Shown: piece by piece, positions 5,372-12,577 of the stretch
Position numbering within the stretch: position 1 is the stretch's first letter
How the letters are laid out: each line of letters opens with the position of its first letter
Source: JBDRLD01 sp043813445
Lineage (GTDB): Bacteria > Patescibacteriota > Patescibacteriia > JACPHY01
Length of the DNA stretch: 17,273 nucleotides
Assembly (NCBI GenBank): GCA_043813445.1
Contig: JBDRLD010000064.1
Location: forward strand, 1 to 17,273
Reading direction: 5' to 3'
Notes under the pieces: generated by a model
Databases searched by the model: none
The model's input: the letters and a program-made list of their open reading frames with translations, nothing else
What the model was told of the DNA's origin: nothing
Position numbers and translations under genes: made by a program

Positions 5372-6673
5372 CTACGCCGCCGCTTCTTTCCACTGCACCT
5401 GCGAGCGGAGCCAATCCATAACCTTCTTATTGCGGAGCATGCCGCGCACGTAGCCGCGCGCTTCGTCAGATTGAATGCGCTCGGCAAAGTCTGCATCGTT
5501 GCGGTATCGGTTTAGCTGCATTTTGATTTCTTCGTCGATTTCCTCGTCGGTGACCGCGCACACATCAGCATGCTGCTCGCCTATTGCGCGCGTTGCGAGT
5601 GCAATCTTTACGCGCTTCACTGCCTCCGGCGCCATACCAATGAGGAGGTCGTCATGTGATTTTCCGAGCTGTGCGAGGTAGGTGTCGAATTCAAGTCCGC
5701 GCGAGGTCACTTCTTGCTCCAGCTCGTGTACCATGCGGTGCGCCTCGTTAGTGAGGAGTACATCCGGAAGTTCGTCTGTCTTCAACTTTGTGACGAGTGC
5801 CTCGAGTAGATCGCGATCCTCCTGCTCACGCGCTTTCGCTTGCGCCTCGGCCTCGAGATTTTCTCGGATTCGCCCGCGGAGTGCGAGGATCGAATCGATT
5901 CCAAGTCGCTGTGCGAACGCATCGTCCGGTTCGGGATAGGTCACTCCGTAAACCCCCTTTACCTTCACGGTGCAATCCACGGTTTTGCCAGCGAGATGCT
6001 TCTGGTAGTGATCAGCCGGGAATTCGAGCGGGAATGTTTTTTCGTTTTCAGCGCGCACACCGACAAGTTCCTCGCGCACCTTCGGGAGGACATACTCCTC
6101 GTTGAGGAGGATTTGATGGTCGGTGGTCTGGCCACCCTCAATCGGCACACCGTCAAGGACGAGATTCATGTCGACGACCACCTTATCATGCTCGGTCGCC
6201 TCGCGATCCTCGAGTGTCTCGTTCGGTTGCATGCGCTGGAGATCACCAAGCGCTTTATCCACGTCTGCGTTTGTAATTTGTACCGATCGACGATTCACGG
6301 TGATGGTGTCATATATCGGCATCGTTACAGCCGGAAGAACAGCAACGATTGCCGTGTATCGTACCGGATTTTCCGGAGCGAGCGCAGTCACATCAATTTT
6401 TGGGTTTCCGACGGTCGTGATGGACTCTTGACCAACGGCACGGACAAAGGTATCGCGCACAGCGGGATCTATCGCCTCCTCGTAGAGTGCCATTGCACCG
6501 TACTGTTTTGTGGCAACCTCGAGCGACGCCTTGCCGGGGCGGAAGCCCTTTATCGGATGCTCGCGCGAGAGTGAAGCTGCGGCACGTATGAGATACGGCT
6601 GAAATTCCTCAGTGCTCAACTCGATGTCGAGCTGCACTTCTGATTTCGGGAGCGTGGTTGTTGTGATCTTCAT
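5372..6673 (-). CDS. tig: Trigger factor chaperone
   Basis: This ribosome-bound chaperone holds nascent chains at the exit tunnel and has peptidyl-prolyl isomerase activity. The 433-residue length is typical. The N-terminal ribosome-binding domain carries the signature GFRPGK (43-48). It is followed by an FKBP-type domain (about 150-245, with VVVDMNLVLDGVPIEGG) and a helical C-terminal substrate-binding domain. The C-terminus ends in tryptophan/lysine-rich KVMDWLRSQVQWKEAAA. The start at 6673 gives the normal MKITTT-like beginning; there is no clear Shine-Dalgarno. A weak promoter (TTGACG at 6725-6720 with AACACT 17 bp on) lies between the HAD-gene terminator and the start. No clpP or clpX follows, unlike the common arrangement. 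The identification is firm. Confidence 0.95.
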   Translation of the reverse strand: MKITTTTLPKSEVQLDIELSTEEFQPYLIRAAASLSREHPIKGFRPGKASLEVATKQYGAMALYEEAIDPAVRDTFVRAVGQESITTVGNPKIDVTALAPENPVRYTAIVAVLPAVTMPIYDTITVNRRSVQITNADVDKALGDLQRMQPNETLEDREATEHDKVVVDMNLVLDGVPIEGGQTTDHQILLNEEYVLPKVREELVGVRAENEKTFPLEFPADHYQKHLAGKTVDCTVKVKGVYGVTYPEPDDAFAQRLGIDSILALRGRIRENLEAEAQAKAREQEDRDLLEALVTKLKTDELPDVLLTNEAHRMVHELEQEVTSRGLEFDTYLAQLGKSHDDLLIGMAPEAVKRVKIALATRAIGEQHADVCAVTDEEIDEEIKMQLNRYRNDADFAERIQSDEARGYVRGMLRNKKVMDWLRSQVQWKEAAA

Positions 6674-6734
6674 AGATGGTGTTTAGGTACGCATGGAGTG
6701 TTACATGAAGCGCGTGGGTCGTCAAGAACGGGAA

Positions 6735-6758
6735 ACGGCGACCTTTGGAGGTCGCCGT
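6735..6758 (-). terminator. Intrinsic terminator of the HAD-like gene
   Basis: On the minus strand ACGGCGACC-TCCAAA-GGTCGCCGT is followed by TTTCCCGTTCTT. It is a 9-bp perfect stem, 8 bp after the stop at 6767. Confidence 0.78.
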
Positions 6759-6766
6759 CAAACAAC

Positions 6767-7528
6767 TCATGATTCCTGCTGCTCCTTTTGTTCCTGTAGG
6801 ATGCGCGCAATTTCATTTTCTAGATCATGGCGAGCGTTCCAGCGATGGTGCGACTCGCGAATATTGTCTTCGGTGAAGAAGCGAATATCGCGGTAGATGA
6901 TTTGTGCGCCTGCGACGTTGAGGAGTGAGACATCGATCGCTTCGATCACTCCAATCGGACAGACACGAGATGATGCGATTGCGCGGATGCCGATTGGCGT
7001 AGTTGCGATGCCACAGCAGCGGTTTGGCTCCAGTCCAAGACGGGCGACGGCCAGCTTTGTGAGGATGGGCGGCGCGTGCATCGGATCAAAGACCGTGCAG
7101 TCGACGACACAGTCGGCTGCTTTGTGGAGTCCGAGAGACTCGACGAGCGCCGGACCGTGATTTCCTGCGTGGACGATCGCGATGCGAAGACCGCATTCGC
7201 GAAGCATGGTGAGGAAGTCGTGCGCTGCCGGATGGATAAGCTTCGTGTTTCCGAGTACGTGTCGGTCATACTCCTCACGGAACACCCCAACGCGCTCCTC
7301 AACCTCGTGCTGCGCAAGGTCGTAGCCGTGGAGCTTCGCCATCTTCACGATCGCGTGCCAGGGATTTGTTCCGAGGATGGTCTCGTACTGGGCGCTTACC
7401 ACTTTCGTTCCGGTGAATGCCTCCTCGTACGCACCGATGATGATGTCGTGCGTCCGGATGAGAATACCATCGAGCTTCAGGACGATGGCGAGAAGTGCCT
7501 GTTCCTCCCTTGGCTTCTTTGTGACCAT
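6767..7528 (-). CDS. HAD-fold protein lacking catalytic residues (pseudo-phosphatase)
   Basis: The 253-residue protein follows the layout of a haloacid-dehalogenase phosphatase of the phosphoglycolate-phosphatase type: core strand, helical cap (about 25-95), then motifs II-IV. The chemistry is missing. Motif I reads VLKLDGIL (16-23), so the nucleophile Asp is Lys18. Motif II has His120 where Ser/Thr is expected (IAIVHAGNHG). Motif IV reads IATTPIGIRA, with Ala175-Thr176 where Glu/Asp-Asp bind magnesium. It therefore probably binds a partner or ligand and does not hydrolyse phosphate. The start at 7528 was chosen for GGGGAGG five bases upstream; the frame is open to 7594 but the extra residues are implausible. 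Single-gene unit with promoter 7566-7594 and terminator 6735-6758. The fold call is moderately sure; the loss of residues is read directly. Confidence 0.72.
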   Translation of the reverse strand: MVTKKPREEQALLAIVLKLDGILIRTHDIIIGAYEEAFTGTKVVSAQYETILGTNPWHAIVKMAKLHGYDLAQHEVEERVGVFREEYDRHVLGNTKLIHPAAHDFLTMLRECGLRIAIVHAGNHGPALVESLGLHKAADCVVDCTVFDPMHAPPILTKLAVARLGLEPNRCCGIATTPIGIRAIASSRVCPIGVIEAIDVSLLNVAGAQIIYRDIRFFTEDNIRESHHRWNARHDLENEIARILQEQKEQQES

Positions 7529-7565
7529 GATTCCTCCCCGCTTGAAAAAGAACGCTGAGAAATTG

Positions 7566-7594
7566 AATATAGCGCCGTTATTCGTTGGTGTCAA
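7566..7594 (-). promoter_or_regulatory. Promoter of the HAD-like gene
   Basis: TTGACA (7594-7589), 17 bp, TATATT (7571-7566) on the minus strand. A direct repeat GTGTCAAG (7588-7595 and 7598-7605, 10 bp apart) overlaps the -35 box. It lies back to back with the PspA-like promoter. Confidence 0.72.
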
Positions 7595-7614
7595 GGAGTG
7601 TCAAGCTTCCATCC

Positions 7615-7643
7615 TTGACAATCCATAATTGTTATGCTACGGT
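7615..7643 (+). promoter_or_regulatory. TACGGT-type promoter of the PspA-like gene
   Basis: TTGACA (7615-7620), 17 bp, TACGGT (7638-7643). The mRNA leader would be about 95 nt and contain a hairpin CGACTCG/CGAGTCG (7652-7658/7672-7678). Confidence 0.65.
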
Positions 7644-7743
7644 TCGTTGATCGACTCGCTGCCTGTGTTGTCGAGTCGCGCCGGCGGTGTCGGCTTCAAT
7701 AGATCATTTCATGGCGGCAGATGCCGCAGGAGAAGGAGAGCAC

Positions 7744-8457
7744 ATGAGCTTCTGGAAGCGGCTCACGAACCTCTGGAAGGGGTTCCTGAGCTTGTGGATC
7801 TCGAACATCGAGCAAGAGCATCCGGAGATCGCGTACGAGAACTCGATCAACGCAATGGTCGAGAAGTACACGGATCTGAAGAAGGCGGCGGCTGCGCTTC
7901 TTCGGCGTCGCGATGATATCGCACTGCGACTGAAGAAGCAGAGCGCGGATCTTGAGCGGGTGAACGTCGAGCTCGAGGCGGCAGTCGCGGGAGACCACGA
8001 CGGCATCGCACTCCACCTCATCACTGCGAAGGGTGCGCTCGATGCCGACGTCGCCGAGCTCCATGCCGAGCTCGAGGCCGCGCATGGCGAGGCAGACGAG
8101 GCAAAGAAGACGCTCATCAGCGTGCAGACCGAGGTGCAACAGCTGAAGGCCGAGAAGGATCGGATGATCGCGAAGATGGCATCAGCGCAGGCGCGCCTCG
8201 CCATCCAGCAGCAGCTCGAGGGGCTGAGTATGGATGCCGAGGTGAAGGCACTCGCCGGCGTGCGCGACCACATCAACGAGGCCGTCGCACAGACGAAGCT
8301 CAACGCAGAGCTGCAGGGCAGTTCGCTCGACCACCAGCTCGCTGAGCTCCGTGCGCAGCACGTCAACGCGACCGCGCGCCAGCAGCTCGACGCGCTCAAG
8401 GCAGCGCACCGTGCGCAGCAGCCGGCCACCGAGGCCGATCCGGCGCGTACGATGTAG
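7744..8457 (+). CDS. PspA/IM30-like coiled-coil protein
   Basis: The 237-residue protein starts MSFWKRLTNLWKGFLSLW, an amphipathic helix like the membrane-binding helix of PspA/Vipp1. An EQEHPEIAYENSINAM segment (about 23-38) resembles the EDPxxM region of that family, followed by a long coiled coil to about 215 rich in Ala, Glu, Lys and Gln. PspA/Vipp1 proteins are ESCRT-III-like and assemble on damaged membranes. The start at 7744 has GGAGAAGGAGAG upstream; ATGs at 7687 and 7711 in the same frame lack the family N-terminus. It is a single-gene unit on the plus strand, divergent from the HAD-like gene, with a strong terminator at 8481-8507. No PspF, PspB or PspC gene is near. Its promoter shares the TACGGT box. 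The family call rests on helix layout and the N-terminal pattern, so a generic coiled-coil protein is possible. Confidence 0.7.
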   Translation: MSFWKRLTNLWKGFLSLWISNIEQEHPEIAYENSINAMVEKYTDLKKAAAALLRRRDDIALRLKKQSADLERVNVELEAAVAGDHDGIALHLITAKGALDADVAELHAELEAAHGEADEAKKTLISVQTEVQQLKAEKDRMIAKMASAQARLAIQQQLEGLSMDAEVKALAGVRDHINEAVAQTKLNAELQGSSLDHQLAELRAQHVNATARQQLDALKAAHRAQQPATEADPARTM

Positions 8458-8480
8458 CCCCTCCATCGCACATGAACTGA

Positions 8481-8507
8481 AACCCACCCCCCGCGGGGTG
8501 GGTTTTT
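8481..8507 (+). terminator. Intrinsic terminator of the PspA-like gene
   Basis: AACCCACCCC-CCGC-GGGGTGGGTT followed by TTTTT (T-run 8503-8507). Perfect 10-bp stem. Confidence 0.88.
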
Positions 8508-8520
8508 CGTATCTAAAAAC

Positions 8521-8651
8521 ACCCCCTCCTACTCCCCCGCCCGAGGCGGATTCGGAAACCCTTCCGCACTGCGGCGGACTCGGAAGCTAGAAGAGGTGGA
8601 GGGTTAAGCGTTGCGCCCCCCCTCCTGCTCCCCCCCTAGAAGAGGGAGGAT
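8521..8651. repeat. Degenerate C-rich and CTAGAAGAGG repeats
   Basis: CCCCCTCCTACTCCCCC (8522-8538) recurs as CCCCCTCCTGCTCCCCC near 8619-8635, and CTAGAAGAGG occurs at 8587-8596 and 8636-8645. Between them is a hairpin CTTCCGCACTGCGGCGGACTCGGAAG. No coding potential. It fills the gap between the PspA-like gene and the end of hppA; no clear hppA terminator was found apart from these structures. Confidence 0.5.
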
Positions 8652-8655
8652 TGTA

Positions 8656-10674
8656 CTACAGCAACCCTACAATCAACAGTGCGACGATGTTTACGATTTT
8701 GATCATCGGGTTGATGGCAGGGCCGGCAGTGTCTTTGTATGGATCGCCGACTGTGTCGCCGGTTACGGCTGCGGCGTGCGCATCCGAACCCTTACCGCCA
8801 TGGTTGCCACTCTCGATGTACTTCTTCGCGTTGTCCCATGCTGCACCACCGGTGGTCATTGAGAGCGCGAGGAAGAGGCCGGTAATAAGGACACCAATGA
8901 GAAGTCCGCCGAGCGCCTGCGGGCCAAGTACCAGACCGACAACAACCGGTACGACAACCGGCAACAGCGCCGGAACCACCATCTCCTTAATTGCCGCCTT
9001 GGTGACGATGTCGACGCAGCGACCGTAGTCCGGCTTCGCTTCGCCCTCCATGATGCCCTTGATCTCGCGGAACTGTCGACGCACTTCTTCGACGACCGCG
9101 CCCGCGGCACGTCCAACCGCCTCCATCGCGCGTGCGCTAAAAATGTATGGCAACATGCCGCCGATCAGTAGTCCAACGAGGACATTCACATTATTCAGTG
9201 GGAATTCCGTGACAATACCAGCCGCCTCGAGTTGGTGTGTGAAGTCCGCAAAGAGCACGAGCGCGGCAAGGCCGGCCGAACCGATCGCATAGCCCTTCGT
9301 AATGGCCTTGGTCGTATTACCAACTGCGTCGAGTGGATCGGTGATGTCGCGTATTTCTTTTGGGAGCTCAGCCATCTCTGCGATGCCGCCCGCGTTGTCG
9401 GTGATTGGACCGTATGCATCGATAGTGACGATGATGCCGGCAAGCGAGAGCATGGCCATGGCTGCGACGCCGATGCCATAGAGGTCACCAATCGCGTACG
9501 ATGCGTACACTGCGCCAGCAATTACCAGCACCGGCATCCATGTGGAGCGCATACCAACTGCAAGTCCCTGGATGACATTTGTGCCGTGTCCGGTTTCCGA
9601 CGCCTTCGCAATAGAGCGTACCGGCTTGCGGGTTGTTGAAGTGTAGTATTCAGTGATTACGACGATGAGTGCCGTCACAGCAAATCCGATAAGCGCCGGA
9701 CCCCAAGTGCGTGCGGCGCCGAGGTCGAACGATGCAGTGCCAATCGGGAAGAAGCGCGGGACAATAATGACGCCGAGCGCGCCAAGTATGCCTGAGGTGA
9801 TGAGGCCCTTATAGAGTGCACCCATGATCGCAGTTGATCCCTTGCCGAGTCGGATTGCGAACATTCCGATGATGGAAGCGAAGATTGCAATACCGCCGAT
9901 GATAATTGGATAGAGCACCGCCGCGCTATCTGCACCTCCGGTGAGCGATCCAAGCAACATTGCTGCGATGGTTGTGACCGCGTACGTCTCGAAGAGGTCG
10001 GCGGCCATGCCCGCATCATCGCCAACATTGTCGCCAACGTTATCCGCGATAACCGCCGGGTTGCGCGGGTCGTCCTCGGGAATGCCCGCCTCTATCTTCC
10101 CGACAAGGTCTGCGCCGACATCCGCGGCTTTTGTGAAGATACCGCCACCGAGCCGTGCGAATACCGAGATAAGCGATCCGCCAAATGCAAATCCGATGAG
10201 CGCGTGGAGAGCGGATTCGTCAGCGCCACCGAGCCAGAAAACAAGCACCACACCGAGTAATGCGAGTCCAACAACGAGTAGGCCGGTCACCGCCCCACCC
10301 TTTACTGCGACATCAAGCGCCTTTGCGAGCCCGCCTCTTGCCGCTTCAGTGGTGCGGACGTTCGCGCGAACTGCGACACTCATTCCAATGATGCCTGCCG
10401 AGGCCGAGAGGATCGCTCCGAAGAGAAAGCCGAAAGCAGTTCCCCAGCCGAGTGATGGGACAAAGCCGATAACGAAGAAGAGAATCACGCCGATCCACGC
10501 GACTGTGGTGTACTGGCGCTTCATAAATGCGCGCGCACCCTCTTGAATCGCGTGTGCAATACCAATCACCTTCCCTTCGCCGGTCGGGAGCTTCATGATG
10601 GTCCTGGTAAGAAGGAGGCCGTACGCGATGGATGCGAGCGCGGCAATGAGGGCGAATATTAGCACGGCGGACAT
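8656..10674 (-). CDS. hppA: Membrane-bound pyrophosphatase, K+-independent proton pump
   Basis: This integral membrane pump couples hydrolysis of pyrophosphate to proton export. With the start at 10674 (MSAVLIFALIAALASI) it has 672 residues and about 16 hydrophobic segments, the normal size. Family signatures are GADLVGKIEAGIPEDDPRNPAVIADNVGDNVGD in the pyrophosphate-binding region (described: DLVGK, PEDDPRN, DNVGDNVGD), the DAYGPITDNAGGIAEM segment, and near the C-terminus DAHAAAVTGDTVGDPYKDTAGPA. The sequence GNTTKAITKG carries Lys where K+-dependent enzymes carry Ala, which marks the K+-independent H+-pumping class. The frame is open to 10839, but those codons lie in a palindromic repeat and are rejected. 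No strong Shine-Dalgarno or promoter was found; the repeat at 10720-10835 sits where one is expected. The identification is firm. Confidence 0.95.
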   Translation of the reverse strand: MSAVLIFALIAALASIAYGLLLTRTIMKLPTGEGKVIGIAHAIQEGARAFMKRQYTTVAWIGVILFFVIGFVPSLGWGTAFGFLFGAILSASAGIIGMSVAVRANVRTTEAARGGLAKALDVAVKGGAVTGLLVVGLALLGVVLVFWLGGADESALHALIGFAFGGSLISVFARLGGGIFTKAADVGADLVGKIEAGIPEDDPRNPAVIADNVGDNVGDDAGMAADLFETYAVTTIAAMLLGSLTGGADSAAVLYPIIIGGIAIFASIIGMFAIRLGKGSTAIMGALYKGLITSGILGALGVIIVPRFFPIGTASFDLGAARTWGPALIGFAVTALIVVITEYYTSTTRKPVRSIAKASETGHGTNVIQGLAVGMRSTWMPVLVIAGAVYASYAIGDLYGIGVAAMAMLSLAGIIVTIDAYGPITDNAGGIAEMAELPKEIRDITDPLDAVGNTTKAITKGYAIGSAGLAALVLFADFTHQLEAAGIVTEFPLNNVNVLVGLLIGGMLPYIFSARAMEAVGRAAGAVVEEVRRQFREIKGIMEGEAKPDYGRCVDIVTKAAIKEMVVPALLPVVVPVVVGLVLGPQALGGLLIGVLITGLFLALSMTTGGAAWDNAKKYIESGNHGGKGSDAHAAAVTGDTVGDPYKDTAGPAINPMIKIVNIVALLIVGLL

Positions 10675-10719
10675 AGTGAGTTGAGACTGTAGAAGAAGGG
10701 GGGAAATATTCCCCATCCT

Positions 10720-10835
10720 GTCATTTCGACGCTTCCTAGTCCGCCTCGGGCGGGAGTCCGCGAGGAGAAATCTCACGCGTTTCACTGCATTGAAGCGCGT
10801 GAGATTTCTCCCTAAGCGTCGGGGGTCGAAATGAC
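10720..10835. repeat. MITE-like nested palindrome upstream of hppA
   Basis: Outer arms GTCATTTCGAC (10720-10730) and GTCGAAATGAC (10825-10835) are perfect 11-bp inverted repeats. Inner arms GGAGAAATCTCACGCG (10764-10779) and CGCGTGAGATTTCTCC (10796-10811) are perfect 16-bp inverted repeats. The ends and GAGAAATCTC core match a type of intergenic repeat often seen in environmental genomes. Non-coding. It lies 46 bp upstream of the hppA start. Confidence 0.75.
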
Positions 10836-10861
10836 GCATTTTGCTACAGTCTCGAGTTAGT

Positions 10862-10939
10862 TAATAACAAGGGAGAAGAAACAAGGGACAAGAGATAAGG
10901 AACAAGAAACAAGGACGGGGGACAAGGACAGGGGACAGG
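10862..10939. repeat. Purine-rich degenerate GGACAAGAACAAG repeat, copy 2
   Basis: The same kind of sequence as 3411-3473, in the same orientation (units GGGACAAG, GGAACAAG, GAAACAAG, GGGGACAGG). The remaining 10940-11044 holds no gene and nothing else recognisable. Confidence 0.6.
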
Positions 10940-11044
10940 AAGAATTTACTGAGCGTTTATTCTAAAAATGCGTACCATTGCGAGGTACGCGATCACTTCG
11001 CATAGTGCCAGATCGGTCGGTATCGGTCAACTTGATAAAAGGAA

Positions 11045-11068
11045 AGACCCGACTTTGGAGTCGGGTCT
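11045..11068 (-). terminator. Intrinsic terminator of the first E2-like gene
   Basis: On the minus strand AGACCCGACT-CCAA-AGTCGGGTCT is followed by TTCCTTTT. A perfect 10-bp stem 22 bp after the stop at 11091. Confidence 0.85.
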
Positions 11069-11090
11069 CGTAGCGAATAGAGTCGCACAT

Positions 11091-12029
11091 TCACCAGTCG
11101 ATTTTCGGTGCGTTCTGCACACGCTCGACAAGTGCTTGGAACTGGGCGCGGTCATCGGGTGCCGTTTTCGTGAGTCTGAGTGCCAGGCGTACGGTCATGG
11201 CGGCTTCCCACGGAATGCGCGTGACGAAGAGTGGATCCTGCGCGCTCGCACGCTCCCATTGGTGTGGTGATGCGAGTGTGGGGTGTTTACCCGCGCACTT
11301 GAGAAAGTGTCTCGGCAGGTCACTGTTCCACTCGCTCCCCCAAAAAACTTCGAGGGTCATCGCCGTGCGTTCCGCCGCACACGTCCCGCCTCCTATCGGC
11401 CCACAGAGACGGTAGTCATCGTGTTGGTTTGGGAGGTTCGCAACGCAGAGCACGTCATCGATGGTCCGGAGCGGTTCGTTGCGGTAGAACACCATTGGTT
11501 CGTACAGTCCGCCACTGATGTCCGCCCTGATCACGAAGACAACAAATGGGAACGCCAGAGCAAATGCATGTTGCTTGAGATCGTACGGCTCGAGCGGTGA
11601 GCAGCGTTGCCCGATGTTGTAGGTGGGCTGCTTGCGACGAAAGACACGCGCAAGCAATGTGCTGATTGTTGAGCGTGGTTGCAATGAGTCCGCAGCAATC
11701 TCGCGGCTCAGCCGCGCCTTGCGTGCGATTAGTCGATTTTCCTCTCTGAGACTCTCGTGCATCCTACGATAAAGGATGGTATCCCATTCCACCATGCGGA
11801 CGCAGGGCTGCTGCTCGATGATGTATGTGGTACCGATTTGGGAGCGTCGGAAGAAGCGACAACCGGGCGGCAGCAGCTCCGTATCGTTCGATCGCTGTGA
11901 AAGGATCGTGGAGAGAGCACAGCACTTTGTGTCCACGACTTTCGATTGCGTATTTTTGAAACGGACATGCTCGTACAGCACTTTACCGTCTTCGTTGATT
12001 GTGAGCACCTTGCGATCTGTTGACGCCAT
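11091..12029 (-). CDS. E2-like fold protein (PRTRC B/Prok-E2_D-like), paralogue 1
   Basis: This 312-residue protein has no assigned function. It aligns by eye with the N-terminal 270 residues of the large protein at 12578-15052: shared are RMVEW/RSVLW, a hydrophobic strand (about 157-167), FYRN/FFRN, FWGSEWNSD (229-237) and DPLFVTRIPWE (265-275). The central motif LCVANLPNQHDDYRLCG (194-210) resembles the L-x-x-A-x-x-x-N-x-x-x-D-x-x-x-C pattern of PRTRC-system protein B and, more distantly, the HPN...C active site of E2 ubiquitin conjugases; Cys209 would be the catalytic position. There are no predicted membrane-spanning segments beyond one hydrophobic strand. The start at 12029 is preceded by GGGGA; the frame is open to 12071. 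A TACGGT-type promoter (12087-12115) and a terminator (11045-11068) make it a single-gene unit. The gene and paralogy are sure; the E2 link is tentative. Confidence 0.75.
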   Translation of the reverse strand: MASTDRKVLTINEDGKVLYEHVRFKNTQSKVVDTKCCALSTILSQRSNDTELLPPGCRFFRRSQIGTTYIIEQQPCVRMVEWDTILYRRMHESLREENRLIARKARLSREIAADSLQPRSTISTLLARVFRRKQPTYNIGQRCSPLEPYDLKQHAFALAFPFVVFVIRADISGGLYEPMVFYRNEPLRTIDDVLCVANLPNQHDDYRLCGPIGGGTCAAERTAMTLEVFWGSEWNSDLPRHFLKCAGKHPTLASPHQWERASAQDPLFVTRIPWEAAMTVRLALRLTKTAPDDRAQFQALVERVQNAPKIDW

Positions 12030-12086
12030 GGCAATCCCCAAATGGTGCGAGGTTCTATTGTGAGGGTGCAATTGGGAGACGCGAGC

Positions 12087-12115
12087 ACCGTAACAGAGGG
12101 TGGTGCCGGTGTCAA
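12087..12115 (-). promoter_or_regulatory. TACGGT-type promoter of E2-like paralogue 1
   Basis: TTGACA (12115-12110), 17 bp, TACGGT (12092-12087) on the minus strand, about 50 nt of leader before the ATG. Confidence 0.65.
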
Positions 12116-12116
12116 G

Positions 12117-12236
12117 CCGATATACGGATAGGATGGGAATGCTGATGATGCGGATATGCGGATTGGAAATACGGATACATCAATCACGGATTCGCAGATC
12201 ACTCGCTGATACGCAGATGTCGCTGATAGTTCCCGA
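12117..12236. repeat. Degenerate GCGGATA/ACGGATA repeats
   Basis: Units such as TACGGATA, GCGGATA, GCGGATT, ACGGATT and ACGCAGAT recur at short intervals. No ORF or clear hairpin. Confidence 0.4.
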
Positions 12237-12242
12237 TTTGAT

Positions 12243-12429
12243 GTAGGGGCCACCGCGTAGCGGGGCAGGCGGTGGCGTCGTCCCCGCCCGTCTTGCCCTG
12301 TGTTCGTCCTACACCACACGCGGGCGGCCATGGAACCCAGTCATGCGACGGGTCAAGAGACCGCCCCTACGAGGTCAATTCCTGACGAACGGGCGGGGTT
12401 CAATCTCCGCCCGTCCGTCCTGTCGCATG
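12243..12429. repeat. GC-rich nested inverted repeats, same family as 912-1006
   Basis: GTAGGGGC (12243-12250) pairs with GCCCCTAC (12363-12370). CATGCGAC (12342-12349) pairs with GTCGCATG (12422-12429), enclosing a local ACGGGCGGGG...CTCCGCCCGT hairpin (12389-12414) with the TTCAAT loop also seen at 1116-1137. The sequence CCGCCCCTACGAGG is identical to one end of the copy at 994-1007. Two copies seem to be nested or fused. Confidence 0.6.
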
Positions 12430-12500
12430 ACCGGGGTCCGGATGGGCGACCACAATGGGATCACCCCTACGTCAAACAGGAAAGGACATAGCAAGCTGAT

Positions 12501-12515
12501 GGGGAATCGAACCCC
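12501..12515 (-). other. tRNA T-arm-like palindrome
   Basis: On the minus strand GGGGTTCGATTCCCC has the form of a tRNA T-stem and loop, but no acceptor, D or anticodon arm is around it. It may be a tRNA remnant or integration scar, or part of the TTCAAT-loop palindrome family. Confidence 0.25.
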
Positions 12516-12527
12516 GAGAGAATTGAA

Positions 12528-12565
12528 ACACCCCCTGCCGGATTGCTATATCCGGCAGGGGGTGT
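12528..12565 (-). terminator. Intrinsic terminator of the large E2-like gene
   Basis: ACACCCCCTGCCGGAT and ATCCGGCAGGGGGTGT form a perfect 16-bp stem with a 6-nt loop; the minus-strand tail is TTTCAATTCTC. It lies 12 bp after the stop at 12578. Confidence 0.82.
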
Positions 12566-12577
12566 CGTTTGGCTGTG

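Noticed and set aside
5840..6574. 244-residue plus-strand open frame
   Set aside because: Antisense to tig with no ribosome binding site or promoter.
7704..8522. 272-residue minus-strand open frame opposite the PspA-like gene
   Set aside because: Serine/alanine/cysteine-rich shadow of a coiled-coil gene that has its own good start, promoter and terminator.
10675..10839. N-terminal extension of hppA
   Set aside because: The codons fall in a palindromic repeat and would add a charged segment before the first membrane helix that the family lacks.
12501..12515. tRNA gene or attachment site
   Set aside because: Only a T-arm-like palindrome is present, the neighbouring bases form a terminator, and no integrase or flanking repeat is seen. 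Kept only as a low-confidence feature.
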